Below are positions 20,201 through 31,395 of a stretch of DNA of 64,000 bases, in pieces. The translations under genes and the position numbers were made by a program. Numbering within the stretch: the stretch's first letter is position 1; every line of letters begins with the position of its first letter. The DNA is taken from the NCBI RefSeq assembly GCF_000182925.2, contig NC_026504.1:3224001-3288000 (forward strand), in the 5' to 3' direction. The notes under the pieces were generated by a model. It ran no database searches. It was not told where the DNA came from and saw only the letters and a list, made by a program, of their open reading frames with translations. Origin of the DNA: Neurospora crassa OR74A (taxonomy: Eukaryota; Ascomycota; Sordariomycetes; Sordariales; Sordariaceae).

Positions 20201-23182
20201 CATTGTATCGGCCAGTCTGAAGACGGGATTGTTTGGGAGCAGCTTTTGCTGCTTGCACCATGTCCCATCATTGCGCTATCGGCCACCGTGGGAAACCCCC
20301 TCGAATTCCGAGACTGGCTTTCCAATGCACAGAAGGCCAAGGGATTCGATATGGAGATGGTGGTACATTCATCCAGGTACTCAGACCTCCGCAAGTTCAT
20401 CCATGATCCGTCTCCCGGTTCATATGAATTCGAAGGCCTCAAACCCGTTGAACGTCTCCCATTTCCTGGACTAGACTCTGATTGCGAGAATCCGTTGCCA
20501 TTCTCGTTTATACACCCAATCGCAGCTATCATGGATAGGTAGGTAAACATCGTGCGATCATGTAATGACATACCTCTACAGTAAGATCTCATGCTAACTC
20601 CAAAATAATAGGAGCCGGGACACGCTTAACGATGCCAGTCTTGAACCTCGAGACTGTATCGTGCTTTGGAAGCACATGACCAAACATCAGATTGGCCAGT
20701 ATCAAGTTCCAACCTCCCTGGATCCTAAGAAAATGTTGCCGTCGCTCGTCAAAAAGTCCGACGTTACGAAATGGGAGTCGGCTCTCAAGGACGTCTTGGC
20801 TGACTGGATGCTTGACCCCAACTCCCCGTTCGACGAACTTCGAAACGATTTGCGTGGAGAACGGTTTGCTCACCTATCATCAACGCACAATCAACCCGAA
20901 TCCATCGAATCCCCGCCTCGTCAATCTGGACCTATTGTATCACGACGTTCCATATTCTCACTTGTGACTGATCTTAGGTCGCATGGAGCATTGCCTGCCA
21001 TCATCTTTAATTACGACCGGGTTGGCTGCGAGACTGTTCTTCGAGAACTCTACGAGACTCTTAAGTCCGCGGAAGCAGCATACAAGCAACACGATTCAAA
21101 GTGGCTTAAAAAGCTGGCGGGCTTCGAAGAATGGAAGAAACGCCGTGAGAGCGCAAAAACGAAGGACACAAAGATGAAGCAAACCAAGAAGACCGGCTTG
21201 AGAAATGAGGACGACGATGGCGCAATGAGTAAAGGAGACCGAGCCCGTGACGCAGCAAATCGAGAACTGAGCGTTTGGGACAGCTTTGACCCAGAAGCCC
21301 CCCTTCAGCAATTCAGCTTTGCTGATAACACCAAACTGACACAGGAAGAGCTGAATACGCGATTGAAGTCACTCAGGGCGGATGCCGTCCGTCCTTGGAT
21401 CCGAGATGCTCTCTTCCGAGGAATCGGCGTACACCATGCAGGGATGAACCGCCAATATAGACAGATGTAAGTCTTTTCACTGGTATAACGAATTCATCCT
21501 TGACATTTGTATCTCACTGACTGATCCGTGCTGCCAGAGTCGAAATGCTTTTCCGTAAAGGTTATTTGACTGTGGTCGTCGCGACCGGGACACTTGCCAT
21601 GGGTCTCAACATGCCTTGTAAAACAGTTGTCTTTACCGGCGATTCAGTTTTCCTGACTGCTCTCAACTACCGTCAAGCCTCGGGTCGTGCTGGCCGGCGT
21701 GGCTTCGACCTCCTTGGAAACGTTGTCTTTCATGGCCTCCATCCGCACCGGGTTTTTGAAATAATGTCTGCGAGGCTCCCGGATCTTCGCGGGCAGTTTC
21801 CAACATCGGTCACGCTCATCCTACGGCTCTTCATCCTTCTACACGGAACGCAGAACTCTGAGTTTGCAGCCAACGCTGTAAAGGGCCTGCTGACCCAAAG
21901 CAGACTTTGCTTGGGTGGACCTGATGCGAAAATGTCGATCGCACATCATCTTAGATTTTCGATTGACTACCTCAGACGCCAACACCTGTTATCCGAAAAT
22001 GGTGTCCCTCTTAACTTCTCTGGCCTTGTGGGACATCTGTACTACACAGAGAATGCTGTCTTTGCATTCCATGCCCTCCTCAAGGACGGATACTTTCACG
22101 ACCTCAGTACTAGCAACCGAAGCCGGGAAGACGTCATTCTTGAGATTATGCTTGTTCTAAGTCACTTGTTCTGTCGCCACGATTTGCCCCAACACAAAGA
22201 CAAGCAGTTCCTCGAGCGTGTACATCGCTCTCCGTGTGTTGGAATTCTCCCAGATCTCCCCCAGAAAGCAAGTGAGGTCCTGGAGCGCCACAACCAGCAG
22301 ACCTTGTCCATTTTCCAGAACTATGTCAGCTCTTATACCAATCAACATCTGACCGGGATGCCGGACAACTGTCTCCCCTATACCAAGTACAAGGTTGATC
22401 CTGTCGATGCTCAACCAACGCCGGACCTTTCAACTGTACTTCCCTCCTCTGACCGACCTCGGCCGCCCACGGTTGTTCGATCTCCATTCTCTGCACTCTC
22501 TGGCTTTACGGACGAATTTGCCACTATCCACGAGCTTTGCGAGACTGTCCGCGCAGGCGTCTTCCTTGAAGAGTCTGCAGTCCCGTATATTCCGATGGCA
22601 CCAAAGGAAACGAATGGAGTACCTTGGAACGCCTACCTTTATGACTTCTTCAAGCATGGAGATATGGAAGCACTCAAGACTGTCAACATGATCAAGGGTG
22701 GCGATATCTGGTACCACCTCAAAGACTTCTCGCTCATTCTTTCTTCAATTGTGACCAGCCTTGCCAATTTTCTGGAGCTTCCAAATGCCGACGGTGATTT
22801 CGGTTTTGAGGAGGAGGAGGATGATGATGAGCTTGAGATGGCAGATGATGATAGACCAATCTTTAGCGGGGAGGAGGGGAATGGGATAAGGAATGATGTC
22901 TGCGGCGCTCCCGCTCCACCACCGCAGAAGGAACAGAAGAAGACCAAGGCGAAAAAGGAAGTGGTTGCCGAGTCATGGGATGACGAGATCAGCGATGAAG
23001 ACACAGAGGAGGACACAAAAACGGCCAATCACGGTGGCAATTCGTGGTCTGGATCAGCCTCTGCTTACCCTCAGGCGCCCAGATGGGCTGACGACGGCGG
23101 TCAGTCGTTGATGGAGGTCTTCCGAAATTTCTCGGTACTTCGACAGGAGTTTGAGGAAAAATTCCGCAAGACATTTGCTTGA
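17244..23182 (+). CDS. DDX60/Ski2-like superfamily 2 helicase
   Basis: Five exons (17244-17442, 17516-19435, 19509-20538, 20612-21466, 21538-23182) join in frame to 1882 residues; all four introns are 71-73 bp. The helicase core lies in the second half: APTSAGKT (Walker A, about 825-832), IAPTKALVNQ (Ia), IIFDEVHCIGQSEDG (II, DEVH about 935-938), ALSATVGNP (III), GIGVHHAGMN, VATGTLAMGLNMP (V) and QASGRAGRRGFD (VI). The long N-terminal half with DYGFQILHAVHSVE, and the winged C-terminal part, match DDX60-type proteins rather than Ski2 or Mtr4. Mammalian DDX60 is linked to antiviral RNA sensing; the fungal role is unknown. The N-terminal half carries three 35-residue repeats before the core. 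An acidic stretch (EEEEDDDELE) lies near the C-terminus. It is probably a cytoplasmic RNA-dependent ATPase. Confidence 0.92.
18898..19212 (+). repeat. In-frame tandem repeat, 3 x 105 bp, in the helicase gene
   Basis: Copies start at 18898, 19003 and 19108, each 105 bp (35 codons; core motif NKGKKQANSNIH). Copies 2 and 3 are almost identical while copy 1 differs at many positions, so one duplication is recent. The unit is basic and Asn/Gln-rich and probably an unfolded linker between the N-terminal region and the helicase core. Confidence 0.93.
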
Positions 23183-24440
23183 GGACTGACTTGTCGTTGC
23201 TGTCTCCAAGAAAGCAACGACGAGAAGAGTCCGGGAATACGCAGCTCCGGTGTGAATTGGAAGTTACATTTTCAGGTTTCTCTTCTTCTCCGTGGCGTGT
23301 TTGTGTTGGAATTAGATGTGGCTTCATGATAGGACCCCGGTTACATATCCTTTAGATATTCTCTGATGGAAAGAAAGCCCGATGCAGGAGTATCAATGTA
23401 GAAACGTCCCCTAAAAGTATTTGTCCGTAGCTGTTTCTTGTTTGCCCCATTTGGTTCGGATGAGCTGCACTTACCGAGCTCGGATTCGGATTCTAACATC
23501 AGTATAAGCAAGTTGATCATTACCAAAACTTCTTTCTCGTCCTTTTCCGGACATCTGAACTTCCGTGCTCGTAGTGACGACACCGATGGACGACAGATAT
23601 ACTTCTCTACCCCAATCTTCTCGCGGCGACATATTGTCATAAAGGAACACGAGGGCAGCTGGGGCAATATCCAGAAAAGCTCTCTGACCGAGCCGTCATT
23701 ATCACAGCAACCGTCCGCGGTCTAGACCTAGATCAGTAGAAATGACCACACCTCAATACCAACCACTTACGTAGTCACGTCCTCGAATGACATCAGTAAA
23801 ATTCTCGGTGAATCGTGTTTTTGCCCGCACACCACCTTCACAACAACAGCCCGCGGTCATTTCAAAGAGTGGGTAATGATGATGACTACCTCTATCCAAG
23901 GTTAATTGGAGGAACAAGATGGGTAAAGCTCACAAAGTGCGTGACGTTGCAGGAAGGATGAAAAGAATATTCCTCCCAGGTCGTCAATACTTTCCCCATA
24001 GGGAGAACGACGAGGCAACATGGTGTGTAGTGTATGGCTCATTGTCTTGGAGCTGATCATACGCGAGACATGCCTCATTCCCGTGAGCCGCGCCACGAAA
24101 TCGTTTCAGGAAGCGTGTTTTTGGGTGTGTGGCGTGAGAAATATGAGCTCAGAGCTCAACGAGAGAGGGGGGAGGAAGGAATGTAAAGAGGAGATATTAG
24201 AGACAAGGAAGCTGAACTTGAAGTACATATATGGTTAAATAGTCTGCTCGGCCCCCGCACATCTTTGCTGACAACACGCCAGCACAGGATATCGCGTCAA
24301 GTTAGGCGATTCATGAATTATAACTTGGTCAGCTTGCAATCCCTTCACTACCTACGTCGAGTCCCAAAGCTCAAGCAAGCAACGCAACCGGGAGACCAGT
24401 AAACAGAGGAGCAACAACAACAACAGCAGCAGCAGCAGCA
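23183..24440. other. Intergenic region between helicase and CAP protein genes
   Basis: No gene was recognised. ORFs 23341-23667 (minus) and 23438-23725 (plus) overlap as shadows of each other. A CAA/CAG repeat borders the next start codon. Confidence 0.4.
24411..24440 (+). repeat. (CAA)n(CAG)n directly before a start codon
   Basis: About five CAA and five CAG units end exactly at the ATG of the CAP protein gene. Repeat-length change here would alter the 5' leader without affecting the protein. Confidence 0.8.
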
Positions 24441-25193
24441 ATGCTTCACTCATCCATCCTCGCCATCACGGCTCTCTTCCTCTCCGCGACGACATCCGTC
24501 ATTGCCCTGCCAGCAGCTGAAGCTGACTTGGCGGCTCTTGAACACGACACCGCTGATGCCGCCGCTCATCTGCTCAAGCGTGCCTCGCCTGGCCCAACCG
24601 ACACCACCTTCATCAAGAACGTTCTCAATACCGTCAACCCCATTAGGTCCAAGTACAAGGCCAACCCCCTCGCTTGGGATGCCACGCTTGCGAGCTTTGC
24701 GTTGAAAAAGTCCAACGGTTGTATGCTCAATCATACCGTAAGTTCGACTTTAGTTTCCTCCTTTCCATCTTCTCTCTCTCCCTCTCCCTCTCCTCTCTTC
24801 CTACCTCATCATCCCTCTTCCCTTTCTCCCTCGGATCAACCCATCTTCTTAATAACCAACCAACCAACCAAAACCGCACAGGGCCCCTATGGCGAGAACG
24901 CCTACTGGTGGTGGACCATCCCAGCAACCAGCACCCCCAACTTTGCTACCACCGTCACCAACGCCTTCAAGTCCTGGACCTCCCAGGCGGAGATTTCCGC
25001 CTACCAACAAGGTGACCTGCTGGGTGGCGGCCACTTTACGCAGACGGTGTGGAAGGCGAGTACGCGAATCGGGTGCGCGTTTAGCACCAACAGGTGCGTG
25101 CAGAATCCGAACCAGGATTGGTGGTTTTATTGCGAGTTTTCGCCTAGGGGGAATTTGGTGGGAGCTTATCCTGGGAATGTCACGGTGGTTTGA
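24441..25193 (+). CDS. Secreted CAP/PR-1-like (SCP) protein
   Basis: Exons 24441-24737 and 24882-25193 (phase 0; GTAAGT donor) give 202 residues. The N-terminus has a signal peptide (hydrophobic residues about 5-22) and then a likely Kex2-type site (LLKR, about residues 44-47). The CAP domain is recognisable by GPYGENAYWWW, GHFTQTVWKASTRIGCA (CAP1) and WWFYCEFSPRGNLVGAYPGN (CAP2). Known fungal CAP proteins are secreted sterol- or lipid-binding proteins. The 144-bp intron has a long TC-rich tract, unusual beside the 50-75 bp introns around it. Confidence 0.88.
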   Translation: MLHSSILAITALFLSATTSVIALPAAEADLAALEHDTADAAAHLLKRASPGPTDTTFIKNVLNTVNPIRSKYKANPLAWDATLASFALKKSNGCMLNHTVSSTLVSSFPSSLSPSPSPLFLPHHPSSLSPSDQPIFLITNQPTKTAQGPYGENAYWWWTIPATSTPNFATTVTNAFKSWTSQAEISAYQQGDLLGGGHFTQTVWKASTRIGCAFSTNRCVQNPNQDWWFYCEFSPRGNLVGAYPGNVTVV

Positions 25194-26619
25194 AAGAGAT
25201 CCATGTTTTGAGAATGGGGGAGGGAGAAGGAGAGGGAGGGATAGTAGTGATTGATAGGGTAAAGGCTCCAGAGTACGGATGTGAGGAATGAAAGGGATGG
25301 GTTGGGATGGGTTGGAGGGAATGGTGAAAAGGAAAAAAAGCGGAGAGTGAGCGCGATTGATGGTGATGTGGAGAGGATAGGTAAATGGAAGGAGGGAAAG
25401 AGATGGAGGGTTAGGGTTGAACACGGCAGCAAGCTCGAAGGCCAGGCGCATGAAGATTGAGCCAAGATTGAGCCGGAAGTGCTTCTGGACGGGTATGTAT
25501 TATTTGTGGGTTGTTTGACCTTTTTTGATTGAGTGTAGTTGCTTTCTTGACTTTGAACTTTTGTCTTGTTAAAATTAGAAATGAGGTTTCACCTTGCTGT
25601 TGGGCAGTTCCTACTCGACCACATTTCTTCAAGATATTCAAGTAGGTGAATTATCTCTATGCCGTGTGTTCAGGGTGCTGCTGCTGCTGAAAATCCGCAA
25701 AGCATCCTTCACCAACAGCAGCTTGGTGGAAAAAAGACAAGGCAAGTCAAGCCGAATTAGTCTCTGTTCCTCACAAGCAGCAAAATATAATAAATGGGCT
25801 GGGCCGCGCTGGAAAAGATCGACTGCTGGGATGTTTTTACTTCCTCACGGCGGTCAGTGGATGGTTGTAAGCTGTCAAGGTAGTGTACACTCGACTGGGC
25901 TGAGGCCTGGTTTTGGTTGACATGGTCCCAGATAGGCATGTAGCGTTAGCCGCAAGTGTTTTCGTAGGTTTGATAGGACAGTAAACCGATATCAAAGCGA
26001 CTCGGTGGCACAAAGAGGGCGTTTGGTTACACGCGACACCATGGAGGGTGATATTGATCCGGGATTTTTCAGGAACAAAAGTGAAAAGGACTGCGGCTGC
26101 GCGGTTAAAGGCGGTGCACTGCTGTATGTACATACATGAAACGGAAGGGAAGGAAGGTGCAAAGTGACATCACTGTTGCTCGGCCCGCTGCCGAAAAACG
26201 CGCACCAATCAAATCCCACGGTTGCCTGAATGCCAGGGGCCCTTTGGGTCCACTTGGATTTCCTCCACCAATAGGTGGTGGGCGATTGTGTTTGTTTGAC
26301 ATGCGCTGTCAGCCTTGTGTGCTTGTCACCAAAACCGTCCCGTCTTGTCCACTTTCATCCCTCTTCTCCCTTGTTGAGGCTGTGACTTGTGTTTACATTG
26401 ATTGCCCAGATAAGAACCCGACCTCTCGAAACTCAGCAGTATTTCAATATTTCGGTGTGTATCAACTTTAGCAAGCAAGCCCTACCAATCTAGATCTTTC
26501 GCTCACATTATATCATCTCGGTTTTAGGCTTGCGTCAACGAACCATACGTTCAACATCGCGACCCGAACCTGGACATTCAAACGAGACCCATACAAATTT
26601 CATACCAGCGACCACGAAC
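25194..26619. other. Intergenic region, no gene
   Basis: The first 250 bp are purine-rich (GGGA/GGA repeats) and probably the 3' UTR of the CAP gene. The rest is the upstream region of the HD gene; an ORF at 26136-26471 has no domain. Confidence 0.4.
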
Positions 26620-27578
26620 ATGTCATCGAACCCAACCGAGAACGACATCAAGCCAAATGGCGTCGTCGAGACAGGTACGCCGCCACTCACCCAATCACGC
26701 CTTGAGGTCTTGTCGCCCAAGACACGTACTGACTGTGAAGGTCAGATCTGGGAATTGTTCCCGTTCCCAAGGTGGAGGGCACTTGGACGGTAGACAAGGC
26801 AGTTGAGACCATCAGCACCGGGAAATACGCTGAAGGATCCGACTCACCAATTGGCTACTTCCATCTCCTCGAGCGCCTCAAGACTACCAAGCGCGAGGGA
26901 TGGACGCGGTTTGCCATCAACCGGTAAGCGCCTTGCCTTGACTCCAAAGTCATCCATGTTATAGTAGACTAACCGACAGCTGTTCACAGAGGAGAATCCA
27001 TTTCCGACCACATGTACAGAATGTCCATGATGACCATGCTCGCCCCCGCCTCCCTTGCCGAGAAGATCGACGTCAACAGGTGCATCAAGATGGCCCTGAT
27101 CCACGACATGGCCGAAGCCCTTGTCGGCGACATCACCCCAGTTGACAACGTCCCAAAAACGGAGAAGAACAGACGTGAAGCCTCGACTATGGACTACATC
27201 ACAAAGAGGTTGTTGGGCAATGTCGACGGTGGAAAGCAGGGCGAGCAAATACGTGCCATCTGGCAGGAATACGAGGATTCCAAGACGCTGGAAAGTCTCT
27301 TTGTCCACGACATTGACAAGATCGAACTACTCTTGCAGATGGTGGAGTACGAGAAGCGCGCAAAGGGCAAGCTTGACCTGGGCGAGTTCACCTTTGTCAA
27401 GACCAAGGTCGGACTTGACGAGATGAGGGTCTGGGCGGATGAGATTATCAAGGAGCGCGAAGAATTCTGGGCGGGAAAGGAGCATGTTCGTCGTGACGGG
27501 GGTGATGAAGGAGTTATCACGCAGGAAAAGGAGCAGATGCAAGAGGCATACTATGCCGGCCATGGGCGGAAGGAGTAG
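26620..27578 (+). CDS. HD-domain phosphohydrolase, HDDC2/YfbR 5'-deoxynucleotidase type
   Basis: Exons 26620-26674, 26746-26923 and 26990-27578 give 273 residues. Introns of 71 and 66 bp have CTGAC and CTAAC branch sites. The HD domain is complete: a His in ESISDHMYRM, the HD pair in IKMALIHDMAEALVGDI, then PVDNVPKTEKNRREA and a conserved Asp in FVHDIDKIELLLQ. This order matches human HDDC2, bacterial YfbR and yeast YBR242W/YGL101W. Members with known activity remove phosphate from deoxynucleoside 5'-monophosphates using a divalent metal. The C-terminus adds about 50 charged residues. No targeting signal is seen. Confidence 0.92.
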
Positions 27579-28500
27579 AAGCCGACGGCCAATGATCTTG
27601 AAATCACTTTTCGCTGTTTACATCGGCATTGGAAGACTTGTGGAGTGGACGGGAGTTATGGGATTTTAGGCGCTCGCATGGGATTATGGTTACGTACCTA
27701 TGGCATCTGAAAGGGCGCTGTCGCCTTTGACGTGGATTTGTATGGAATACCCAGGCGGAATCGGACGGTTTGCGCCACCATCATGATATCATACAAGAGA
27801 AGCATGAAATAGCTAATCTAGCATACCTGATAGAACGGCAACTTTAGCATTAGAAATCACGATTTTTGTTTCCTTGGATTTCAAGTTGCCTCTTCACCCC
27901 AGTAGGCAAGATGTTCCTATTTCTATGACGGTGATAAGGTGATCCCGCCTCGTGCTGGAGTGGTCGGCTGCCGGGTAGTGACCCCCAAAACCGCTGCGCC
28001 AACCCCACTGAACTTACCGCGCCAACGGCCCGTGACAGCGCTGTTTGGTTAGCACAGGCCGTGGAGTTCAGATTTGTTGACCTTCGCCAACTGCAGGGGG
28101 TGAGGGGCTTCACATCTCCAGAACGGGATCCTCGCCCCGGTCATTGATCAGGAGACCCCTTGATCAGGTTCGGATTCCCCTTTCCTGACCCTCATGCGAT
28201 CAATATCGACCGCACCCTGTCGTGAGCTCAAAACCGCTTGAGTTGACAACCATCATCTTCTTCTCTTCAACCAGTCGACCTTCGACTTGCTCCGGTTTTG
28301 TTGCGCCATCAGTCCAAGGTTCCGGTCCAAACCTTGATCAGTCAGAAGCAGAGCAGCCGTCACAACTGAACCGGAAGGCGATCATACAACAGCCAAGCCT
28401 GCGCTCAGCTACGATAAGCCTCGAAATTGTTGACCGCCCCCTCTCCGATAGTCCGACACCCCGTCCACATTCACATTCACGCAATCTGGATTGCCGTGGC
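27579..28500. other. Intergenic region, no gene
   Basis: This is the 3' flank of the HD gene and distal promoter of the Ser/Pro-rich gene. ORFs at 27850-28113 (minus) and 28222-28509 (plus) show no domain. Confidence 0.4.
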
Positions 28501-29361
28501 TGGGTTTGAGAGAGTGTTCGACGCCGTGGTTCACTTTTTTTTTTTTTCGATTCTCCGAACAACTATTTGTCGGCCTGGTGTCCATCTGACGCTTGGGAAA
28601 CAACACTAAACCCACCCGTCCTTTTTCTTTTCGCGCTGCGCGTCGCATACATATTTCCCTCGAAAGGCCGTTATAGTCGCCGTCCGATCTCTCACCGACT
28701 ACCTACACCTGGTCCCGATTCCAAGGAGTCGCCCTCGCCCTGTCTCTAACTTCTTGTCTCTCCGTCTCAGCTCTGATCGCCCTTTGCTCTCTTGAGTCTG
28801 TGCGACTTTGGGGAGACACCCGCATACTTTCCTTTCATACAACTTTGTCCCCAAACGGCCGCCTTTCCTACCACCCCGAGCAGTTGGGTGAGGGCTCACA
28901 GTGCTCGACAATCGATAGCTCAGGCTCCTGATACCGTTTACCCCGCGATCGCGCGCCTCGCCGCGGTCACCTCCTTACTCCAACTCGTGCGCACCTGTCC
29001 ACGATCGTCCGAAGAGACAATCACCGAGGAAAGGAAAAAAAAAAAACAGGGCCGAGATTTTGATTTGGACCCCTCTGAGCAGTCAGGGCGACGCACAATT
29101 GGACCCTGGCCGCCGGATTACCATGCAGAGACGCTCCTGCGGCAAGCACAGCATCCAGACTCGACAACCATTGGACCGAACGAACCACTCAGCAACGCAG
29201 TCACCGTTGCGGTCATCGAATCGTCATTCTTGACTTGGCTAGCCCCAACGCTAGAACTGTCTTAACGCACCGCGACCCATCGAAATTTACCCAACCTGCA
29301 TCGGCGACACATTGAATGAAACCCCGTCGCATTTCTCTCGACCTTTGATAATCAACCCACC
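28501..29361 (+). promoter_or_regulatory. CT-rich upstream region or long 5' leader of the Ser/Pro-rich gene
   Basis: About 860 bp of C/T-rich sequence precedes the ATG at 29362. It holds a T10 tract near 28540, an A-tract at 29035-29046 and a 157-codon ORF (28792-29265). The ORF has no domain and could be an upstream ORF if transcription starts before it. The extent of the leader is inferred from composition only. Confidence 0.35.
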
Positions 29362-31395
29362 ATGTCCTTCGGCCCCGATTCCCTTCCCGGTGGTTACTTT
29401 GAACCGGGCGGCGAAACCCCATCGCAAACCCTAAGTGCTGGCATCTTCCAGCCGCCAGCATCGCCGGCCGATTCGAACCACAACCTCGGCAAGTCTAACG
29501 GTAGTCTCTACGACGACATAGCCATGTCCAACGGGACAAGCCCCTCACAAACACCAGAACAAGCAAATGCGAAGCGGAAACGTTTGGGATTGGGTGTCCA
29601 GGGAGCGACCCCGAACGATCACAACATGCAGGTGGATGGCATGAACGACGGAAAGGCAGAGACAGGAATGACGGATGCGGGCCAAGCAAGATACAACTTG
29701 GCCGGCCAGCTGAATGCTACCCCAACGGGCGGCACCTTCACGGTCAACGGTAGGCTGGAAGAGAGCATGTACTCTGATCTAGACTACAGGAGAGCCGCAG
29801 GCTCCAAGCGAGCCCATGACGACCCCGATGGTCCGTCGTCTCAGATGGAGGGTCAGGTCGACTCTTCCACACAACAACAGAACCCAGCCAACTCGTCGAA
29901 GTGGGGATTTCTCGGCTTGCAAACCATAGGCCAGGTAATGGGCAAGGTTTGGGAGTTTTGTAAAGGCGGAGGATTTCGTGGCTTCCAAGCCGGAGGCGGC
30001 ACAGGATACGAGGTTAACGGTTCAACAGTTACCCCAGCTGTGCAGGCCACTGCCGTTGGCCAGCCGTGGGCTAGCGAGCAACAAGAACAACCCATCCATT
30101 TTACCATGGAGGCCGATCAGGACACGTCGATGCCTCCTCAGGAGACGGTGATAACGCCCATACCGCCACCAGTGCAAGAATTCGTAGCACCCCAGGAGTT
30201 TTCATCCCCACTACCCCTACCCATGTCCGATTATATGCCCTATGCGCCCGAGTATCACGAGACGAACAATTCAGATTCGTTGACCCGACCGGCCGTCAAA
30301 CGGAGACAAGTAAGCGAGATCCAGGATGACCTCAACAGGAACTGGATAATGGTAGACGAAAACGGCAACGGTGGCAGCCCATCGCCCTCCCCTGTCTTGC
30401 CTAGCTTTGGCGCTGCGTCATCAGGACGGGCAACGCCCGGGCTAAGGCCACCATCTTCTCTACGGACAAGGTCGACAGGATTATCTTCAAGTAATGCTGC
30501 AAGACGTATCACGGCTCCCTCGCAAAGATTTACTGGCGGTCCATCTATGCTGCCCCGGACACGGGCTCCTTCGAGACTATCGCAACATACCGTGGCGCCT
30601 AGTGTGGGCGCCCAAGAACTCCCTAGTTTTGGCGCTCCAAGGTCGCCACCGGCCAGGGACACGCCAACTCCTTCGTTCTCTACATCTACAACGGCGGCAG
30701 CTCCCGTGAGCCGAATACCCCTCCCGGCTTCTGCCGGTGGGGCGCCAGGAAATGGAGGGGTTCGCCCCAGTTTTGGCGGTCTCGATGCAGCCGTTTCCAA
30801 CGGCCGCCAAAGTCCTGCTACTTTCAACGGCCGCCAAAGTCCTAGCCATGCAAACCCTACCCCCTTTGCGTTCTCCTCGCCTGCCTATCAGTCCTCTTCC
30901 AACTCGCGCCCTTCCAGTCGCCAGAGCCTTGGCTATGGTAATGCCGGCGGTGGCAACAGTAACACTAGGCGAAGTCTTCAAGCGCCCATCCAGCTCTCTT
31001 CCCCTGCCATCCCCAGACCCTCGTCGAGTTCAGCCGCCAAGGTCCTGAAATCCCCCACCAACCACCACCGCCGCGGTGAAAGCAGCGGCGCTGCCGGTCC
31101 CAGCCACAGTTCCTCGGCAAGGCCTGGGTCGTCCATGCGTAGGAACAGAGGACTGAGTCTTCATGGCGCTTATGTCGAGGATGGACTGAAGGGCAGCCCT
31201 AGGCTGGATGGCGAGGCGAAGCATCTTGCGAAGAAGAAGATGGCTGCCGAAAGGGATGCGGATGCGAACATAGATGCTTTCAATGAAAAACTGTTGCAGA
31301 TGATTCGGCAGGGGAAGGAGGCATTGGGGACAAAGGTGGAGGTGCTCGATGATAGGGGTGGTAGTAATGTCGTGTGGGAGGAAGATGAGCTCTGA
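29362..31395 (+). CDS. Ser/Pro-rich protein of unknown function
   Basis: A single open frame encodes 677 residues. I do not recognise a named family. The first 180 residues are polar, with a basic KRKRLGLG patch. The only hydrophobic and likely conserved block is KWGFLGLQTIGQVMGKVW, followed by EFCKGGGFRGFQAGGGTGY; it could form an amphipathic helix for membrane or protein contact. The region from about 300 to 600 is disordered-type, with three PSFG motifs, a duplicated NGRQSP and many SP/TP dipeptides that could be kinase sites. The last 70 residues (KKKMAAERDADANIDAFNEK) look helical. Codon use and the uninterrupted length support a real gene. Confidence 0.8.
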   Translation: MSFGPDSLPGGYFEPGGETPSQTLSAGIFQPPASPADSNHNLGKSNGSLYDDIAMSNGTSPSQTPEQANAKRKRLGLGVQGATPNDHNMQVDGMNDGKAETGMTDAGQARYNLAGQLNATPTGGTFTVNGRLEESMYSDLDYRRAAGSKRAHDDPDGPSSQMEGQVDSSTQQQNPANSSKWGFLGLQTIGQVMGKVWEFCKGGGFRGFQAGGGTGYEVNGSTVTPAVQATAVGQPWASEQQEQPIHFTMEADQDTSMPPQETVITPIPPPVQEFVAPQEFSSPLPLPMSDYMPYAPEYHETNNSDSLTRPAVKRRQVSEIQDDLNRNWIMVDENGNGGSPSPSPVLPSFGAASSGRATPGLRPPSSLRTRSTGLSSSNAARRITAPSQRFTGGPSMLPRTRAPSRLSQHTVAPSVGAQELPSFGAPRSPPARDTPTPSFSTSTTAAAPVSRIPLPASAGGAPGNGGVRPSFGGLDAAVSNGRQSPATFNGRQSPSHANPTPFAFSSPAYQSSSNSRPSSRQSLGYGNAGGGNSNTRRSLQAPIQLSSPAIPRPSSSSAAKVLKSPTNHHRRGESSGAAGPSHSSSARPGSSMRRNRGLSLHGAYVEDGLKGSPRLDGEAKHLAKKKMAAERDADANIDAFNEKLLQMIRQGKEALGTKVEVLDDRGGSNVVWEEDEL

